A stretch of 64,000 nt of DNA. Origin: Pseudolabrys sp. FHR47. Its GTDB lineage: Bacteria; Pseudomonadota; Alphaproteobacteria; Rhizobiales; Xanthobacteraceae. The notes under the pieces are model-generated. The model had not been told where the DNA came from and ran no database searches. It saw only the letters and a list, made by a program, of their open reading frames with translations. The position numbers and the translations under genes were made by a program. This document shows positions 56,956 to 64,000 of the stretch, one piece after another; positions within the stretch are counted from its first letter, which is position 1; each line of letters opens with the position of its first letter. Location of the stretch: contig NZ_CP039740.1 of NCBI RefSeq assembly GCF_005153485.1, positions 1,243,001 to 1,307,000 of the forward strand, in the 5' to 3' direction.

Positions 56956-56989
56956 AAAAAAAGCCCCGGCGACGAGCGCCGGGGCTTTT
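56956..56989. terminator. Bidirectional terminator between GST and porin-like gene
   Basis: An 11-bp stem (AAGCCCCGGCG with CGCCGGGGCTT) has five A to its left and TTTTC to its right. It ends both converging transcripts. Confidence 0.88.
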
Positions 56990-57030
56990 CAGTTTTTGCT
57001 CAGTCAGCCTCGTGCGTAAACGCTCTTACC

Positions 57031-57630
57031 TCAGAAGCGATAATTGAGGCCGGCGCGAACGATGCTGCTGTGATAGTTCGAGCCGACACCGGCGAGCGTC
57101 GGTCCATCGCCGAGGTCGACATAGAGATATTCGAGCTTGGCGGTCAGCGGTCCCGAGATCGCGGCTTCGATGCCGCCGCCGAGGGTCCAGCCGGTCTTGC
57201 TGTCGCTGACCATGCCGACACCCGCGACCGAGTTGCTGATATCGCCGAAGGCCACGCCGCCGGTGACGTAAGGCATCCAGCTTCCGGTCGCGCCCATCGC
57301 ATAGCCGATGCGGCCGCGCACAGTGGCGAGCCAGTTGTTGCGGACGGCGGCGCTGGTGTGGCTGAGCCAGTTCATGTCGCCCTCAAGGCCGAACACCCAC
57401 GGGCCGCTCTGCATATTGTAGCCGAGCGTGCCGCCAACAATGCCGGCGTCGGAGCCCGAGCCGAATGAACCGCCGCCGCTCAGGCCAACATAAGGACCGG
57501 TCCAGTTGTACAACGCCGGCGCGACATAGGCCGGGGCCTTCGTCGGCATGCGCTGCGGAATATCGGCGGCCTGCGCCGTTACGGCGCCGAGCGCCAGCAC
57601 ACCCGCGGTGGCGAGAAGAAGTTTTTTCAT
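57031..57630 (-). CDS. Outer-membrane beta-barrel protein (Omp25/31-like)
   Basis: This 199-residue protein has a signal peptide (LLLATAGVLALGAVTAQAAD) and an eight-stranded barrel pattern of the Omp25/RopB type: YNWTGPYVGLSGGGSFGSG, NWLATVRGRIGYAMGA, GWTLGGGIEAAIS and LTAKLEYLYVDLGD. The C-terminus YHSSIVRAGLNYRF ends in Phe, the signal for the outer-membrane assembly machinery. Such proteins are major outer-membrane components in this order. GAGGTG precedes the ATG at 57630. Confidence 0.93.
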   Translation of the reverse strand: MKKLLLATAGVLALGAVTAQAADIPQRMPTKAPAYVAPALYNWTGPYVGLSGGGSFGSGSDAGIVGGTLGYNMQSGPWVFGLEGDMNWLSHTSAAVRNNWLATVRGRIGYAMGATGSWMPYVTGGVAFGDISNSVAGVGMVSDSKTGWTLGGGIEAAISGPLTAKLEYLYVDLGDGPTLAGVGSNYHSSIVRAGLNYRF

Positions 57631-57813
57631 GACGCACCTCATCGCGCTTCGAATGGAACTCATTCGGACGGACGCGAGCGCGCCGTCCCCCGATTGGCAG
57701 TAAACGCGGCATGCAGCTTTGCGTTCCGCGAGGCGGGGTAGGGGAAAGGTATGAGGTGCAAGAAGCCGCAGGCCGTGGCTGTTACGCAACACCGAGGCCC
57801 TGCGACATGGAAA

Positions 57814-57843
57814 GGGCCGGGCCCTTTACCAAGGACCCGGCCC
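57814..57843 (-). terminator. Terminator after gltD
   Basis: An imperfect 12-bp stem (8 bp, one mismatch, 4 bp) with a TACC loop has AAA on its left, giving a short T-run leftward. It is 26 bases past the gltD stop. Confidence 0.7.
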
Positions 57844-57869
57844 CTCAATCATTAACCATACGGCGCCGA

Positions 57870-59312
57870 TTACCGCGGCAGCGTAGTCGAGCCCATCAGG
57901 AACTTGTCGACGGCGTGGGCGCACTGGCGGCCTTCGCGGATTGCCCAGACGACCAGCGATTGACCCCGCCGCATGTCGCCGGCGGCGAACACCTTCGGAA
58001 CCGACGTCAGATAGCCGAGCGTGTCGGCGCTGACATTGCCGCGCTGGTCGAGCGCAACGTCGAGCGACTTCAGCATGCCCTCGTGCACCGGATGGACGAA
58101 GCCCATGGCGAGCAGGACGAGGTCGGCCTCGATCTCGAACTCAGTGCCAGCGACCGGCTTGAACTGGGCGTCGAGATGGGCGCAATGCAGCTTCTTCACC
58201 TGACCGTTCTCGCCGGAGAACTTCAGCGTGCCGACGGCGAAGTCGCGCTTGGCGCCTTCGAGGTGGCTCGACGAGGTCCGCATCTTCAGCGGCCAGTTCG
58301 GCCAGGTCAGGTCCTTGTTTTCCTTCTCCGGCGGCGCCGGCATGATCTCGAAGTTGGTCACCGACACGGCGCCCTGGCGGATCGAGGTGCCGATGCAGTC
58401 GGAGCCGGTGTCGCCGCCGCCGATGACGACGACCTTCTTGCCGGTCGCCAGAATCGGTTCGATGTCGCCCAAAGGCTCGTTGCCGACGCGGCGGTTCTGC
58501 TGCGGCAGGAAATCCATGGCGAAGTGAATGCCCTTGAGCTCGCGGCCCGGGATCGGCAGGTCGCGCGGCTTTTCCGAACCGCCTGACAGCACCACGGCAT
58601 CGTATTCGGCGGTCAGCTTCTCGATCGGCATCGAAACGCCGACATGGACGCCGTAATGGAACGTCACGCCTTCGGCCTGCATCTGCGCGACGCGGCGGTC
58701 GATGTGGACCTTCTCCATCTTGAAGTCCGGAATGCCGTAGCGCATGAGGCCGCCGGCCTTGGCCCAGCGTTCATAGACATGGACGTCGTGGCCGGCACGC
58801 GCCAATTGTTGCGCGCAGGCCATGCCTGCGGGCCCTGAGCCGACGACAGCGACCTTCTTGCCGGTCTTGTGCGCGGCGATCTCGGGCTTGAGGCCCTGTT
58901 CGATCGCGCGATCGGCAATGGCGCATTCGATGGTCTTGATGGTGACCGGATTGTCGTCGATGTTGAGCGTGCAGGACGCTTCGCACGGCGCCGGGCAGAC
59001 ACGGCCCGTCACTTCGGGGAAGTTGTTGGTCGAGTGCAGGTTGCGCGCTGCCTCGTCCCATTCGCCGCGATAGACCAGATCGTTCCAGTCCGGGATCTGG
59101 TTGTTGACCGGGCAGCCGGTCGGCTGGCCGGTAATGCGGCTGGTGCCGTGGCAGTAAGGCACGCCGCAGTCCATGCAGCGCGCGGCCTGCTGACGCACTT
59201 CGCCTTCGGGAAGCGGCACGATGAATTCACGATAGTGTTTGATACGCTCCTCGACCGGAGCGTAGTGACGATCGTGACGTTCGAACTCGAGAAATCCGGT
59301 GATCTTGCCCAT
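57870..59312 (-). CDS. gltD: Glutamate synthase, NADPH small subunit
   Basis: GltD passes electrons from NADPH through FAD and two 4Fe-4S clusters to GltB. The 480-residue protein has the N-terminal Cys motifs (CMDCGVPYC, then [12 protein letters not shown]). It has the FAD motif [17 protein letters not shown] and the NADPH motif [16 protein letters not shown]. It ends [19 protein letters not shown]. It starts 2 bases after the gltB stop in the same direction, so the two form an operon. Confidence 0.98.
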   Translation of the reverse strand: MGKITGFLEFERHDRHYAPVEERIKHYREFIVPLPEGEVRQQAARCMDCGVPYCHGTSRITGQPTGCPVNNQIPDWNDLVYRGEWDEAARNLHSTNNFPEVTGRVCPAPCEASCTLNIDDNPVTIKTIECAIADRAIEQGLKPEIAAHKTGKKVAVVGSGPAGMACAQQLARAGHDVHVYERWAKAGGLMRYGIPDFKMEKVHIDRRVAQMQAEGVTFHYGVHVGVSMPIEKLTAEYDAVVLSGGSEKPRDLPIPGRELKGIHFAMDFLPQQNRRVGNEPLGDIEPILATGKKVVVIGGGDTGSDCIGTSIRQGAVSVTNFEIMPAPPEKENKDLTWPNWPLKMRTSSSHLEGAKRDFAVGTLKFSGENGQVKKLHCAHLDAQFKPVAGTEFEIEADLVLLAMGFVHPVHEGMLKSLDVALDQRGNVSADTLGYLTSVPKVFAAGDMRRGQSLVVWAIREGRQCAHAVDKFLMGSTTLPR

Positions 59313-59314
59313 CG

Positions 59315-63961
<4,647 letters not shown>

Positions 63962-64000
63962 GAAGGGTTCGGGAGACTCGCCGACGGACGCACGTTTGTC

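Overview
The window is 64 kb of high-GC chromosomal DNA from an alphaproteobacterium. It is most likely a member of the Hyphomicrobiales near Bradyrhizobium, Rhodopseudomonas or Pseudolabrys. This placement is an inference from family content (DUF1236, DUF930, DUF2188, an Omp25/31-type porin, glycine-zipper proteins, an Ala/Pro-tailed L25), from GGAG-type ribosome binding sites, and from the repeat families between genes. Most of the window is ordinary core genome. I recognise no tRNA, rRNA, insertion sequence, prophage or CRISPR array.

Layout. 1-6.8 kb: a MidA-like methyltransferase and lgt, then ubiK-like, rplY, pth and ychF, an AT-rich orphan gene, and two overlapping MaoC hydratases. 6.8-26.8 kb: many small exported or membrane proteins (DUF1236, lipoproteins, DUF930, DUF1275, CvpA, PEBP, LysE, cupin, glycine zipper, DUF3829). 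Among them are a few enzymes: a ketopantoate-reductase-like protein, a 3-hydroxyacyl-CoA dehydrogenase, an SDR, an L,D-transpeptidase, an FAD monooxygenase and a GNAT. 26.8-29 kb: an AT-rich accessory patch between intergenic repeats. It holds a DUF262 (ParB/GmrS-like) gene followed without a gap by a HEPN ribonuclease-type gene, next to an orphan BrnA-like gene. 29-31.5 kb: thiC and a small membrane gene behind a TPP riboswitch. 31.5-36 kb: an OmpR/histidine-kinase pair divergent from an EF-hand protein, with clear paired operator-like repeats between them, then a GT-C-like membrane protein. 36-40.7 kb: glycine zipper, DUF4403, a second ketopantoate-reductase-like gene, a second L,D-transpeptidase and trmO. 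40.8-47.2 kb: a methionine cluster (ArsR-methyltransferase fusion, metF, metH) split by a repeat-flanked DUF559 nuclease cassette. 47.6-57.6 kb: TctC-type binding protein, extensin-like lipoprotein, ubiA, rsmE, RNase T2, rlmJ, cold-shock protein, GST and an outer-membrane barrel. 57.8-64 kb: gltD and gltB.

How genes work together. ArsR-MTase, metF and metH form a one-carbon/methionine unit with a palindromic operator candidate in front. gltB and gltD encode the two subunits of glutamate synthase. rplY, pth, ychF, rsmE, rlmJ and trmO serve translation. lgt, the L,D-transpeptidases, the porin-like proteins and the lipoproteins serve the envelope. The best candidate for an under-described system is the DUF262-HEPN pair at 27.1-28.7 kb. 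The operator array at 33.57-33.61 kb, the riboswitch-controlled membrane gene ahead of thiC, and the repeat-bounded DUF559 cassette also deserve attention.
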